Assembly: GCA_031216915.1 (NCBI GenBank)
Contig: CM062293.1
Location: forward strand, 149,118,285-149,182,284
Reading direction: 5' to 3'
DNA from: Pictodentalium vernedei
Lineage: Eukaryota > Mollusca > Scaphopoda > Dentaliida > Dentaliidae
Length of the DNA stretch: 64,000 nucleotides
Part shown: in pieces, positions 25,115 to 37,626 of the stretch
Position numbering within the stretch: position 1 is the stretch's first letter
Layout of the letters: every line of letters starts with the position of its first letter
The notes under the pieces: model-generated
The model's input: the letters and a program-made list of their open reading frames with translations, nothing else
Told to the model about the DNA's origin: nothing
The model's database searches: none
Translations under genes and position numbers: made by a program

Positions 25115-25126
25115 TGCGCATGCGCA
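25115..25126. promoter_or_regulatory. NRF-1-like palindrome in E3 left ITR
   Basis: The 12-base palindrome TGCGCATGCGCA matches the NRF-1 consensus (YGCGCAYGCGCR) at every position. The same site lies in the right ITR at 32613-32624 and in both E4 ITRs. Function is inferred. Confidence 0.5.
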
Positions 25127-25241
25127 TTGTCAAGGAAGTCCCGAAATTAGCGCCAATTGTCATTCTTACAACCAGTGCCTGGTATGTGTTATGTAATCAG
25201 CTGGGAGGTATGAGTTCCCAACTCATGGGAGGGCCATCCCC

Positions 25242-25323
25242 GTCTGGGTCATTGGTAAGTATAAAAAATATATAAATTACTATAAATTTTATAACATTTT
25301 TATACTGTACCAATGACCCAGAC
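25242..25323. repeat. Internal complementary region (ICR) of E3
   Basis: The first half (cattggtaagtataaaaaat...) complements the left outer end. The second half (aacatttttatactgtacc) complements the right outer end. The halves meet at AAC, the complement of the terminal GTT. Confidence 0.8.
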
Positions 25324-25931
25324 CTAGCTGAATAGAAAAAAGGCTGGAGGGCCTAGGACATAAAGGAAAACCCAATAGGCTCAATTACATGTAAACAGAA
25401 TTATCCCCTCAAGGAGAAAAGGAGAAACAGGCTTTACATGTATCTTTCTTATTTGTATCAAAAAAGAAAGACACAATACCATTCCGTTATTGAGCACAAT
25501 AACATCAATGATCTCTATTAACATCCAGTATAACCCGTTATACTAATTTTTTAAAGGAAAGCCAATAAATAAAGAAAGTCCAGAGAATGAGACTCTTTAT
25601 ACTCATTAGAAGTGTCCGAGGATTGTATATTAATGCTCGTATGACACGTGACATATACAAATGCTTCACACCGAGCTACACTTTAAAAATATTACATGAA
25701 TGAGTTAAACATTAGCTTTACACTTTAAAACCATCCCGGCACCGACTTGGAATTACTGACTCCAGAGGAGGTATTCCCTTGCTTTTCACTATGAAGCAGG
25801 TGATATAAGGGAACACCATCCCCCCCCCCCCCCATTCCCCTTGACCTGGGTCAAATACCCCAGAGCGAAGAGGGCAGCAGGACAGAGTCACTGCCAGAAC
25901 AGAAAGCCTGCATAACTATAGTTGCAACTGT

Positions 25932-26195
25932 TTAGTGGACGACATTCTGAGCAACAGATAACGGATCTAAACAATGCAGGTCTCCAGAAATGGACTCAAT
26001 ATTTCGAAGATAAAAATTTGTGAATGTGGAAGGCTGAGACCAATATGTAGCCTTCATCAAATCGGTAATAGCAACACTATAAGCATAAGCCCAAGATGTA
26101 GATAGCGCTCTTACTTCATGCGCCAAAATCTTGAGCATAGACTGCTGAGCTGAAGATAATTTTTCATAAACAGTATGGATAGTTAATTGAGTCTC
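25932..26195 (-). pseudogene. C-terminal part of E3 tyrosine recombinase
   Basis: It encodes the HEVRALSTSWAY motif (catalytic HxxR), YWSQ and the nucleophile motif FTNFYLRN, ending in VAQNVVH like E4. It is separated from its own N-terminal two thirds (from 26867) by an insertion, so no full recombinase can be read. Confidence 0.8.
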
Positions 26196-26866
26196 TCCGA
26201 TACTAAATAACACCAGAACACAATCTGCATGGTGACAGTGACTCTGCTGCTTGAGCCGGTAATTTTATTTTATTTCATTCACAAAATCCCCCCTCAGCAG
26301 CGTTCATGAATACTACAAAAACTATACATATTACAAAATGCTAGCTGCATTTTACATTACACAAAGAGAAAAAAGGCATCAGCCCTCTTTTCACCAAAAA
26401 ACTAAGATCTTCACCGATGACATAGCCACCCAGGAAAAACCAGAGTTTTAATATTTACTGTGTATGATGACTCTGGAAACCTGTGCCTGTTGGTAATGCT
26501 GATGCCACCTCTGATCCGGATGTTGGACCTACAGCCACAGGTGATGATGCAACCTAATTAAGCATAGTAAGAGACTGAAGCAAAACTGAACTGCTTTTAG
26601 TAAATATAAAAGATATGTCCATACGAAAATACTCCCTTAAACCTTTCCCCTCCCCCATAAAAATAAAACAAAACAACGCCCTTCCTGATGTAAAAAAGTT
26701 GACCGCTCAGCACGAGAGAATCGCTAGAACTGTGCAAGCGACAACACCAATCATATCACGTGATACAAAATACTTCTCACCTTACAAGCCCCTTTAACCC
26801 TGTTAAACCCGAAACGGCAAGACAAATATTTCTAGCTCCACTGCGTGCCGGTAGAAATATAAAATC
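26196..26866. mobile_element. Unidentified ~670-bp insertion in the E3 recombinase
   Basis: Compared with E4, where the frame runs through gttaactgaatccatctagc, E3 has gttaattgag, then about 670 bp of unrelated DNA, then aatccacctagcaatag. No clear terminal repeats, target duplication or coding domain were seen. It could be a short transposon or a filler from break repair. Confidence 0.5.
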
Positions 26867-29617
26867 CACCTAGCAATAGAATGGACCATAATGTCCCTTC
26901 TATTTGGCAGCAGAGACAGAAAGAAATGTTTACATCCCTTTCTGATAAACTCAGATTTATGTTTATAAATACGTATAGCTCTAACAGGACAGAGTAAAGG
27001 CCTATGCCCGTCTGAAGACGGAAGAGCCTTAATAACAATAGGTTCCGGATACTTATTAGGAGCCTGATTCTTGGCCAAAAATCCAACATTAGTAGTCAAA
27101 GTAATAGTATTACCCACACTACGATAGTGAGAATCATCAACGGATAGTGCATGAAGCTCACTAACTCTTCTAGCTGAAGAGAAGGCTAAGAGAAAAGCTG
27201 TCTTATAAGAATTTGAAGTCCACCGTGTTAAGAGGCTCAAATGGCACATCTTTTAGCTTAAGAAGAACCCAAGCTAAATTCCACTTAGGAATTAATCTAA
27301 GGGTTCTAGGTCTATTTATCGAAAAGTTTTTCACTAACTTAGATAAAGAGACATTAGATCCAATCTGTAAGCTATCATGATGTGCATAGGTATCAGATAG
27401 CATAGACCTATAACCCTTAATGGTAACAGGCTGCAGTTTGATCTCATCAAACAGGTAGACTACAAAATTAGAAATGTCTGGAATGGAGGGATCATAAATA
27501 TCAACAGAATGATCCCTACACCACCGTGAGAAAACCTTCCACTTAGCAGCATAATTTAGAGGAGGTCCTCGTACAGTTAGAAATTGCGTCCACTGCTCGT
27601 CCTGTAAAATGCTTGCTGTGCAAGAAGGACCGCACAGCGGAAATACGTGAAGGTTGAGACCTTCCGGGTTGTGATGCAGTGTGCGCGATTTCCCCTGCGA
27701 AAGAAGATCCTCCCGTGGAAGAAGCTTCCGCGGCATGTCCCACAACAGACACCTGAGTAGATTTATCCATGGTCTCTGGGGTGACAGAGATGCTACCAAC
27801 AGAATTTTGCAGTGAGACTGCTTTATCTTGAGCAATATCTGCTGAATCAACGGCGCTGGAGGATACGCGTATCCTATCATTCCGTCCCAAGAGATCGAGA
27901 GAGCGTCTACTGCAAACGCTTGAGGATCTGGGCATGGCGACACATACGTTGGCAACTGATTGTTGAGATGCGTCGCAAATAAGTCTATTATCGGACACTC
28001 CCATTGGTAGCAAATCTGATTGAATACTTGTTTGTTGAGAGTCCATTCTGACGGTAATATGCAACCCCTCCGAGAAAGGCAGTCTGCCAAAACGTTCAGA
28101 CGACCCGGAATATGATGGACCGATAGGAGAACTTGATGCTCTAGGACAAACAGAAGGATTCTTTCCGTTAAGTTGAATAACGGAATGGAATGAGTGCCTC
28201 CCTGGTTCCAAATATACGCTACTACCGTCGAATTGTCGGACAGAATTTGCACATGTGAATTCTGAATAAAGTTCATCCAATGACGTAGCACAAGCCAAAT
28301 TGACATCATCTCTTTGATGTTTATGTGCTTGTTTAGGAACTGTGGATCCCAAAGACCCTGGCACTTCGAATCTGTTGGGCTCAATGTTGCACCCCAACCT
28401 GTTTGACTGGCATCCGTCATAATCGTAAATCTCGGATCCGGTGATTGCAGTGGAACTCCCTGAGTTAACCACTGAATATCTGCCCAAGTCTGAATCTCTT
28501 GTTTCACTTGATTTGACGAGACGATGTTTGTAGCGAGAGAATGAATCTTCACACTCCAATTCTGAGTCAGAAATATTTGGAATGGCCGAGTACGTAGCCG
28601 CCCCATCGGAATAAGATCCGCGGTGGCTCCGCACAAACCTATCAGTCGCATGAATTCTCTCGCTGTTACTACGTCTGAGTGAAGACAAAAGCAAGCGTAA
28701 CAACTGATTAATTTAGCTCTGGTTAACGGCAGATGAACGAGATTGTTGTGCGTCTCGAAGCTCATTCCCAGGTGGGTAAATGACTTGGACGGCACCAGAT
28801 CCGACTTCTTCTCGTTTACTATGAAACCGAGACGTCGGAGCAGTCGAAGCAGATTCTGAACATCGTTCTGAAGCATAAACTCGTTGCCGTACCATTGAAG
28901 AATGCTGTCCAGGTAGGCCGACACTACTGTAGACGAATGAGCTCGGAAATGAGTCATTACCGAGTTCATTATTCGAGTGAAAGCCCAGAGCGCTAAATTC
29001 AGACTGAAGCACATTGCTCAGAACTGATAAACGACTCCTTGGACAGCGAAGCGAAGATACTTTCTCAACGCAGGATGTACCATGACGTGAAAGTACGCAA
29101 CTTTGAGATCTATGCTCACAGCATAGTCGTTCACCCGCATGCTCACTCTGACCAATCGAATGGACTCCATATAAAATTTTGGAGCCATGATCAGCTTGTT
29201 TATCCAGCTCAGATCTATGACTGGACGAAACGAGCCGTCTGATTTTGGAACCAGAAACAGATAGCTGTAGAAACCTGGAGATTCCTGGTTTTCTACAACC
29301 TCTATCGCATTCTCCTCCAGATGATATTGGACTTCTGATAGAAGCGAATCTGTCTTCTGAGGATTTGACGGAAGCCGAGTCCATCGTGGACTTCGAGTTA
29401 ACGGGGGTTTTCTTTTGAAGGACAGTTTTAGCCCTTCTGAAATCACTCCCCGAACCCAAGGGTCGTCCGTAATCGACAACCAATTGGTTAAGAAACTCGA
29501 TAGCCTTCCACCCACTGGAACACGACAGAGGTTTACACCTCCTGGATCTGCGAGGCTTGCGGGAGGAGAAACCACGTCCTCCAGGACTCGCACCTCGCCC
29601 CGTCGACCTAGGGGCAT
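26867..29617 (-). pseudogene. RT-RNase H fused to recombinase in E3
   Basis: 29018-29617 encodes the RT fingers and palm start (SFRPVIDLSWIN, SIDLKVAYFH) and ends in a TGA (CGG to TGA relative to E4). 27203-29014 continues with RT palm, where the catalytic motif is YLDS, then RNase H (MTDASQTGW, IKEMMSIW, SDNSTVVAY, ADCLSRRG), the segment after RNase H, and, through a 5-nt deletion near 27550, reads on in frame into the recombinase N-terminus. A further frame change near 27203 leads into SARRVSE. Inactive by several independent lesions. Confidence 0.85.
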
Positions 29618-31682
29618 CTGACCGGTTGTCTCGGCCAGTATTACGACCCCTACCGGAGTCGCTACCTTGACGGTCTCTGGAGTAAGACCTAGAGGACTTA
29701 TTAGAACCTCTATAGGAACTTCCCTTGAATGTACTCACCCCAGAATTGCCTGTCTTACTCTTCTCTGCTGAATCCGACTTTTTAGAAGCGGACTTAAGCA
29801 GCAGAGAGTCTGAAGCTTTCTTAGTAATCTGATCTTACATTATGGAAAGCTTGCCATTGAAGAGAAGCTCTCTGGAGACCGGAGCGACTCAAAGAGAGTT
29901 TTTCACCTTACGATCCACTCGAGTGGATGCAGCCAGGGCAGCATCACGTCTAACTAACTCCAGATTTGCAACTGAAAGGGCAGAGTTATACGTAGAGTAT
30001 GTTATGGCCCTCAAAAGAACTCTTAAGGAAGTTTGTACATACTGGAATTCTTTTCCTTCGAGACATAATGATAACGCTCTGGTAAGGTGATCTGCGTACG
30101 ATATTGCGTCTAAGCTGATCCTGTTAGACGAGATTGCCGCTTCCAACGTACTGGATGGAATAGACATAGACGACGGCAAAGACAATTCTAGGTCTTCAGC
30201 CTGGTCGTCCAGACGCTGAGGAACTCGCGGGAACGCCCTGTCCTGCCGTTTCAAATTTATTCCTTGAATTGATGAAAGGCAGTTGAAGAGCATTGGAAGA
30301 TAAGAAACCGGACTTGGCCGTCTTAGAGGCTAGTTTGAATATAGCGTCATTCAAAAGTTCAAATGTCCATGTGACATTTCTGGACTGGGTCGGAAACTCA
30401 GGCGCCATGTTCCTAATCCGACCGAAGAAATCTGTGTCCAGTGACTCTATCAGTCTCTTATCCGGCAATGCAGCATTTTGGTCCAGAGGAACAACATCAG
30501 GAAGGTATTGCCGGATGAAATCTACGGCTACCTTATGTTGTTCAGAAAGGGAAAATTCCAGCTCCGCTGAATCCCCTTCGCCATCTGGCTGGACCACTTG
30601 GAAATCTCGGTCGTCCCTTTCTGACTCTGCAGGGGAACGAACCGACCCAGCTTCCTCAGACAATTCCTGATCCGAAAAAGTTTCTGACGGCTGCTGGGAT
30701 GCTGCGATGAGTTGAGCTATCTGCGATAGCAAGTCTGTCATGGAGGCCTGTGCAGCCACGGTCGCATGTGATTTAGCTGCTGGAAGCTCCTGGGACGGTG
30801 AATCCTGCATACTTCTTTTATGCGAACGTCCCGACTGTAAAGGCCTCGTATCCCCGGCTACCGGATGGCATGACCTGGTCGACGTGGAATCCCTGGTCGG
30901 CGAAGCTGGCTGGATATCAGCAGTCACATAGCCAAGGTTCGGTCGTGTGTGCTGCCGTGAGGATGAGGAAGCCAATAGACTAGTCGCTCCGGACTGTCTA
31001 TGCAATGGAGCATCCCAAGCAGGTGGAGTGGACGTATGCTCCAACTGACAAACGTTACGTACAACAACATCTGGACCCAGATGTTGCTGTAAGAGAGAGG
31101 GTTTCTCTTGGTCGCGGTCCGGGTAGACCTGGACGAGCTAGCTACCGGACTGACAGGCTTCCTCCGTACTATCCTCGGATCCGTCGTCGCTGGGTGTGCA
31201 CGTTCTATGTTTATAGTGCTTGCATCACCCGATCTCCTTTCCTGGACTGCAACGGACGAACCCAGCGTCACAACCATTTCGTGAATGATTGCTTCATCGG
31301 GCGAGCTAGCAGGCGACAATGCCGGCGATCCTACTTGGGACCTCTTAGGCAATTGTCGTATTTCCATGAGCACTTTAGCTGCTAGCTCTTCGTTAGACTG
31401 CGACGACGGAGGCACACGTCTTGAAGACATCACAGAAACATCACCCTGTTCTTGTTCCTCTGAAAAAGAGACTGAAAAACTAGAGTGACCCTACGGAGAG
31501 AGGACAGGCATGGACCTCTCACCGCTAACAATATACCGTGACACATGTCTCCAACGTTTGTCATCTCAATTGGCGCACACAGAGCAAGAATTAGTGTGAG
31601 TACACTGACTACAAGAAACACAATGAACATGAGAATCAGAGGAAGACTTCCTCGAATTACAATTTGAACAATATTCTTTCAT
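29534..31682 (-). pseudogene. gag remnant of E3
   Basis: ATG at 31682 starts MKEYCSNCNSRKSSSD, keeping CxxC-x12-CxxCxxC-x6-CxxC, followed at once by a stop in what is Glu-His-Trp in E4, and later frameshifts. Blocks alignable with E4 gag continue to the Arg/Ser-rich tail (PRRSRR). The gag stop present in E2 and E4 is missing by a 6-nt deletion, so the tail reads on into the frame that carries the recombinase. Confidence 0.75.
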
Positions 31683-32612
31683 CATGAAAAAATATAAACA
31701 GTCATAGTACTCGCACTAACTCTTGAAAACAAAGATACATAATAAAATATAATCCATTATAACATTTCGAAAAAATAATTCAAAAGAAAAAAAATTTTCG
31801 AAAAATTTCAGGAGAGCCCAAGTTCCCAATGGGAACGATGAGCCCAAATGGATCCCAAAAAAGCCTAAGTCTGGACAAAAATTTTAAAACAAATTTAAAA
31901 ATTAATGTAACACTTACGGATAATATTAATGTATCGGGCTATGAGCAGAACAAAACAGAAGACAAGTAATCAATATAAGAAGTAACCGTTGTCAACGTAA
32001 ACAAAAGTGTACAAAAACCGGAAACAAGACTCCAGGCACTGTAAACATGGTCCAAAATCAGTTACCAGTTTAAACACTATCCGATGTAAAACAGAGACTT
32101 CCAGAGAAGAAACTGCAGTACATCGGATGGTAGCTGCATGACCAAAACTCCTAACCACCCTAGGGTGAGGACGTAACCATGAGGAAAAACAGAATAATCA
32201 TTCTGTTACCAAGCCAAAACTCCAAAGAAATTTCAGTAAAAAAAATTACAAAAATTATGCCAAAAGCATGGGAGAATAGCAAGGGGGGAATCAAGGAAAG
32301 GGAGACAGGAAACACTGAGCAAACAATGGTAAATTCATAGCAAGAATGACAACATCAGGCCCATGCCCCGAAATTAGGGAACATGAAATAATTTCGTAAA
32401 AAAAATTATAAGTTACAGCCCTGAACACATCCTGCCACTGTTTCTTCCTCTCATCCTTTTATTTCATCCTTAGATCCACCATTTCTTTCATGATTATGTG
32501 TCTTGCATCATTTAAACTGAGATTTACAAGCACAAATATCAGTGAGATGTTACTGATTTTAGGGCCAAACAAAGAATGACAATTAGCGTCAATTTCGGGA
32601 CTTCCTTAACAC

Positions 32613-32624
32613 TGCGCATGCGCA
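32613..32624. promoter_or_regulatory. NRF-1-like palindrome in E3 right ITR
   Basis: TGCGCATGCGCA again, positioned upstream of the minus-strand gag start by about 0.9 kb, where a promoter for the element would be expected. Confidence 0.5.
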
Positions 32625-32775
32625 GTGGATAAAGGTTTGGAGGACCACATAGGACATTGAAATTTCGGATTTTGATGCAAATTTTGGGGATTGGGGGGCA
32701 AAATTTGTGTTTGACCCCAGAATTTAAGGAGTTAGCACCAGCTGAGTCTGGGTCATTGGTACAGTATAAAAATAT

Positions 32776-33080
32776 ATACATTTGTAAATTTTTTATAGTA
32801 TTCACCCCAAATCAAAATTCCATGTCTACTTTTCTGGCCACCCACACTTAGATTTGCCTTTGTTGCAAAAGAAACTTGCAAACATTGAATCACAGGTGCT
32901 ATTGTCTTTAATTTTCTTGATGCAGTCTTGCTTTTGCAATATTTTAGTTAAGAAATCTTGATCCACCATTGTAAATCTATCAGGACCAAATAGCAATCCT
33001 ATTGAGCAAATGACCAATTTTTTAATCGGAACACTGTAGGCCAACATCATGTAGAATCACCTAGCTTCAGCACACATACT
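32776..33080 (-). other. Unrecognised 75-codon open frame (32826-33050)
   Basis: The minus-strand frame has four cysteines (DC, TC, FC, KC) spaced 7-9 residues apart in its second half and a hydrophobic N-terminal third. It could be the end of a small secreted protein or chance. No domain recognised and no splice evidence. The rest of the stretch shows nothing. Confidence 0.15.
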
Positions 33081-33230
33081 TAAGAGTTTATTACTTGGTT
33101 AGTTTCATATCAGTTGAGATATCAGCCTGAGGTAACTTCATATCAGCCTGAGAAAAATGAAGGTCAAAGACTGATGTGAAGTTACAGAGGGCTGATATCT
33201 CAGCCAATATGAAATTAACCATGTAATAAC
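33081..33230. repeat. Foldback repeat, about 150 bp
   Basis: The left arm aagagtttattacttggtta...gagatatcagcc and right arm ggctgatatctcag...ttaaccatgtaataacctctt are imperfect reverse complements. Probably a foldback MITE. Confidence 0.65.
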
Positions 33231-36052
33231 CTCTTTATTTATTAAACCAAATCAAATAATTACAAAATATTCTCAGATCTGTTACAGATTTCTGACAGTG
33301 TTATTGTTTCTCATTCTTTTCACAAAGTCTGAAGTTTCTTCTCTTAATTCAGGCATTTGAATGTCTCAGGTTCCCCACTGGGGAAGTCAGTGTGTTCAGC
33401 TAGCTGACCTATCTCTTATCCTACTTCAACGAATCTCTGCTTATGACTCTGAATCTTAGTTTGCATTGAAACTTCTGAACAACCCTCTTCTTTCTTTTCT
33501 TCCTCTGCCCAATCCTCACGCATTGCCATCATCAGATCCTTGTCATTCAACCCACCGCTTCAAACCACTCCATTACGTCCAGTAACCCCAGTTCTCCTCA
33601 TTGTGTTCAAAAAGTAATGGTTAAAAATTTCAATGTAAACTGGGTTGTGCCTAGTAATGAAGCATTAAGGTAGGAACATCTCAGGCCTGGTTCATATCGG
33701 CCGAGTTTGAAGTCATATTGGCCAAGCTTGATAATGGGCAATTGTGGGAAAGAAAATCATATCGAATAAATAAATGGCATATAAGCTGAGAACATACAAC
33801 AAAAAGGATATATGATAACAATTTCTTATCTATTCAGTAATACCCATATAATCAGAAACAAAGAAGTTCTTAAATTCTTTTTTATGTATCTGATAACAAG
33901 TCTGCAAACAGTCAAAAATGTTTGCAAATATCTTTCCAATTCACCATATCAATTTACAGTGTCATGGATATCTAGAGTAGGGACCTGCAAAGCTTTGAGG
34001 ATTCGATGTCAACATTGATGGTTTGATTATAGATTGACATTGAATCAGCCTCCAGATTCATATATTTTCGAATTCAGCAACTCTTGTTTTTTCACAAATT
34101 AGATGATGGTAAAGAAGGCTACACAAAGTACATCTTCTGTTTCTCAGACCATTTTTTTGTGGGCGTTTTTTTTTTGTACTCCACTTGATGTGTACTCTTG
34201 TAGCAATGTAACTTGTGACCTCTGCACTTGAGTACTCATGCTACCTGCAGGATATGCAAGCCATAGAGATATGCATGGTTTTAAGATAAAATAACATGTG
34301 ATTTTGAAAAAAAATGTTTCATGCGGTTTCCAATTCGATTTTGTTATTGATGTCGACTTTGGACCCTCTGACTCAATTCAGGATTCAATTCCAAGGTAGA
34401 AATATTCCGAAATGCAGGACCCTAATCCAGACTTGATGTTGATCATGTTTACCGAGTTCCTAATAAATATCTCAAGAAATTTACAAGTAATTCAGTCCAC
34501 AATATTTTTTTATACCAACAGAAAAATCAATTCATGGGTAATGACACTGTCAAATCTGAAGTGAGTCAAAGAAAATTTATGTTACACACATCAGTACTTC
34601 CTCATGATGTTCTTGTATGTGAGTTTCAAATCATTGTCTTGAGATGTCAGATTGCATAACACAATTTTACAATACTATATTTTTTTACAAATGATGAAAT
34701 CAAGGGCAATAACTCTGTAATGCCTGAATCAAATCACAAAAAGTTGTTTCATGCACATTTACACTTGATACTGATTATATATACCAAGTTTCCAACCCAT
34801 CAGGGACTAACCGTGAGGTCGACTATGGCGATGATGTCACCCTTCTAAGCCCAAAGTTGCCTAGAAAAATAGTTGGGGTGATTACAAGTCGCCCTCTAAG
34901 AATTGGCCAAAATGAGGAAAGGCTGAACTGAGTCATCCGAGGTTTACATAAAAACGATTATTTTCAAGAATCGAATGTGCTTGAGTGTGATAAATGGGCA
35001 TTTTCATTCGTAAAATAAGCAACCATTTATTTGAAATCACAGGAGAATCAATTGTCCATTGTCGCTTTTTGAGGATTTTTTATTTCTATTTTGTTCTGTT
35101 TCAGTTGGAGCTTCAAGTGTCGAAGAAACGAAAATAGGTGACTTAACGCAACTCAACAAAATAACCCTGTATGAAAGTAGGATGCCAAAAAATTTTCTGC
35201 TGAAAATGTATACACAATGGACGTATTTTCTAACACTGTATTTTTATTTTGTTTTGCTGACGACTGTTAACTGTTAGGCCGTCTATTCCCAGAAAAACAC
35301 GAATGGAATTGAAACACATGAAAAAAAAGCTTTAGTGATGACAAGAAAAGCTCTGTGCAGGGAACAAGTGTGCATATGAAGGATCTTGACCTTTGGTGAC
35401 ATCAACCTGAATGCAACTTGTCTAAATTTATCACACGTCGCCTCAGGAAGCGTGAAATGAAAGTGACAATTATTTATTACGTTTTTAAATGAGTTTACCC
35501 CATAAGACACCAAAACTTAACAAACATGCATTGTCTCATGTTAATAAATCATCTATAACTTGAAATGGTATGTTATTATGCTATTACAATGAAAAAGGCC
35601 CAGTTTCATTTTCCATTTCGTTTCGGCGATAAAATTGACAGCGGAAGTACTGCCTACTGATGCTAGTGTAAACAAAAACAGATTCGCATGCATGTATGTC
35701 TGGTGGTCATTAAAATCGAGAAAAAATAATAGTGACTCTTAATAATCTGACGATCATGGTATAAATAAAATATACCCATAGTAGCCTGGTGTACCAAATG
35801 TTCACCACTCGTTGTGAACTTATGTGTACCAAATGTTCACCACTCGTTGTGAACATTTGATACACCAAGCTCCTATGGGTATATTCTATTTATTACTTTC
35901 CAAAGTGTGATTTACTGGTATTTACCGGGTTTGATAATAAACGATAACTTCGCAAGTGAATTATGCAATCAACAATTGTGTCATGTATCCGTGCATGCTA
36001 ACGAAGACGCTTTGCCGTGGATGTATGGGGACTTCATTGTTTTTTGTTTTTT
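33231..36052. other. Intronic sequence with dispersed repeats, no gene
   Basis: 34128-34190 carries a fragment of the MITE seen at 41388 and 60322 (acatcttctgtttctcagac). 34400-34830 includes 'aatcaagggcaataactctg', a unit resembling a repeat common in molluscs as far as I recall. 34803-34905 resembles the complement of 44690-44760 (cgccct...gttgggg). No exon was recognised. Confidence 0.45.
35761..35893. repeat. Foldback with duplicated GTGTACCAAATGTTCACCACTC unit
   Basis: The outer arms ataaataaaatatacccata and tatgggtatattctatttat pair, and gtaccaaatgttcaccactc occurs twice (35791, 35827) followed by its inverse gtgaacatttgatacacc. Confidence 0.75.
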
Positions 36053-36274
36053 TTAACCCTTTACCTAATATGAAAAGCAGACGACAAAATTCTTGAATAG
36101 CTATTATTTTTATTTTTTGTCTCAAAAACATAGGTTATGACCCCTCATTGGAACGAGCTCGTTCCAATGAGAGGTCATAACCTATGTTTTAGAGACAAAA
36201 AATGAAAAAAATAATGAAAATTAGTTGGCGATTTTTGAGAATAGCACTGGCCATTACATTAGGTAAAGGGTTAA
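36053..36274. mobile_element. TTAA-flanked palindromic MITE (best copy)
   Basis: The ends are TTAACCCTTTACCTAA and TTAGGTAAAGGGTTAA, with TTAA at both ends, as expected for piggyBac-type target sites. The core is a long palindrome centred on attggaacgagctcgttccaat, with arms cataggttatgacc and ggtcataacctatg. Related copies: 37453, 38097, 38934, 61575, 61814, 63251. Confidence 0.7.
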
Positions 36275-36957
36275 ATAATATAATTATCGTTAATAATGAA
36301 AAATACACAATATTGATTACTGTTATCGTCTTCACAAATAACTCAACTTATGAGCCAGATACAAATGATTACTAATGAAGACATTTCTGTTGAACATGTG
36401 ATTTACAAAACTGTGGGTATTCCGCTTTTTCTTGTAACAACACATGCACATAAGTTATTAATAATTGAAAGCGGCAGATAATTTGTTCACCCATGACTTT
36501 CACTCATCAAATGAAGTGAAGAATGGTTATGTATTTACTGCTGATATGTTTCAGAGTTATTCTATTTCAAATCTGGTTCTCATCTGAAAAGTTGCATGTG
36601 GGTTTTCAATGTCTGAGGCATTTTATCTGAGGATGAAAACAGTACATGTGTTTGTTGTGAATAATTCGAGGGTGAGGGACAAAACCGAAATAATTCTTGC
36701 CAGCTGTTAACAAATGTATTAACTATCAAAATAAAATGAAATGTTCATTATTTTTCAATGTTGGTAATATTTAATGCAGAATAATACTTTAATAAATACT
36801 GCATGTTTGAAGTTTGAAATTTGCAAGGATGCAAAGTAATAATTTTTGTTTATTTCTGCAGTTAAAAAACATTTAACGCATAAGTTTTATTGAAAACGCA
36901 GTGCCTGTGAAACAAAGTATTTTTGTCAATTGGCCTAAAATGATTTAGATTACATAC
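36275..36957. other. No gene recognised
   Basis: AT-rich intronic sequence just downstream of an SRCR exon. Nothing recognisable. Confidence 0.5.
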
Positions 36958-37281
36958 CTTGACTTGCAGTCTGGTTGAAACAAGCAACAGAAGCATATGA
37001 ATAAGCATGTGATGTACACATATTATTTGAAGAAGGACAAAATGTTATTTTCGTTTCATTTCCTATGCACTGTAATGCAGGCTTCTGCACAGATACCTTC
37101 ACACTTCCATAAGCCCCTGGTGGAAGTACCTTTCCATATTTGAAACCTAGTTGTTTACACACTACTTCTGCAGATTTGTCAGGAAATCCACTGTTACACA
37201 TGGCACTCCATGAGTTGTTGCTATAAACCTCAATAATACCTTGAGCATAGAGTAGTGAATGTTGTCCATGTGACAAACGGA
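36958..37281 (-). CDS. SRCR domain exon (third in gene order)
   Basis: The acceptor ...tttctgtttgtttcag and donor G|gtatgt give a 324-bp phase 1-1 exon. The domain begins VRLSHGQ, has IIEVYSNNSWSAMC (C2), AEVVCKQLGF (C3), then LQC, TFC, NMC and VAC, six cysteines of the group A pattern. The strand WS/GTVC hallmark is recognisable though diverged (NSWSAMC). It lies between two 18-kb introns. Probably extracellular; it could be secreted or on a membrane receptor, since no transmembrane exon is visible. Confidence 0.87.
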
Positions 37282-37452
37282 CTGAAACAAACAGAAAAAA
37301 AACATGAAAGCAATGAAATATAATTAGCACTAAATCCAGTGTACCATGTCATCTACCCCATGGATATCTTCCTTTGGGAGGGGGATATCCTAAAATATCT
37401 TCCCCCACCGTGAATATCTTACCCCCACCTATGAATATATTTATTTATTTAT

Positions 37453-37626
37453 TTAGCCCTTTACCCAAATGTAATGGCCAAAACCGGCCAGCACTATTCA
37501 CCAAAATCAACAATTAATTTTCATTATTTTTTTTCATTTTTTTGTCTCAAAAACATAGGTTATAAAAATAGTTATTCAAGAATTTTGTTTGCAAGTGTCT
37601 CTTGCTTTTCATGTTAGGTGAAGGTT
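37453..37626. mobile_element. TTAA-type MITE, partial copy
   Basis: It starts ttagccctttacccaa and ends gttaggtgaagg, sharing 'ttttttgtctcaaaaacataggttat' with the copy at 36053, but the second palindrome arm is missing, joined instead to 'gttattcaagaattttgtttgcaagtgtct'. Confidence 0.6.

Larger units (their letters stand above)
24941..32775 (-). mobile_element. DIRS-like element E3 (nearly full length, inactivated)
   Basis: The left end GTTAAAAAATTTATAG is immediately joined to the right end of E2. The right end is at about 32773 (..ggtacagtataaaaat). The ITR core is CCAATGACCCAGAC (one C missing at the left); about 15 differences separate the two ITRs over about 190 bp. The ICR is at 25242-25323. 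Contents on the minus strand: gag, RT-RNase H, recombinase, each broken. The recombinase is interrupted by a foreign ~670-bp insert. Younger than E1 and E2, older than E4. Confidence 0.85.
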
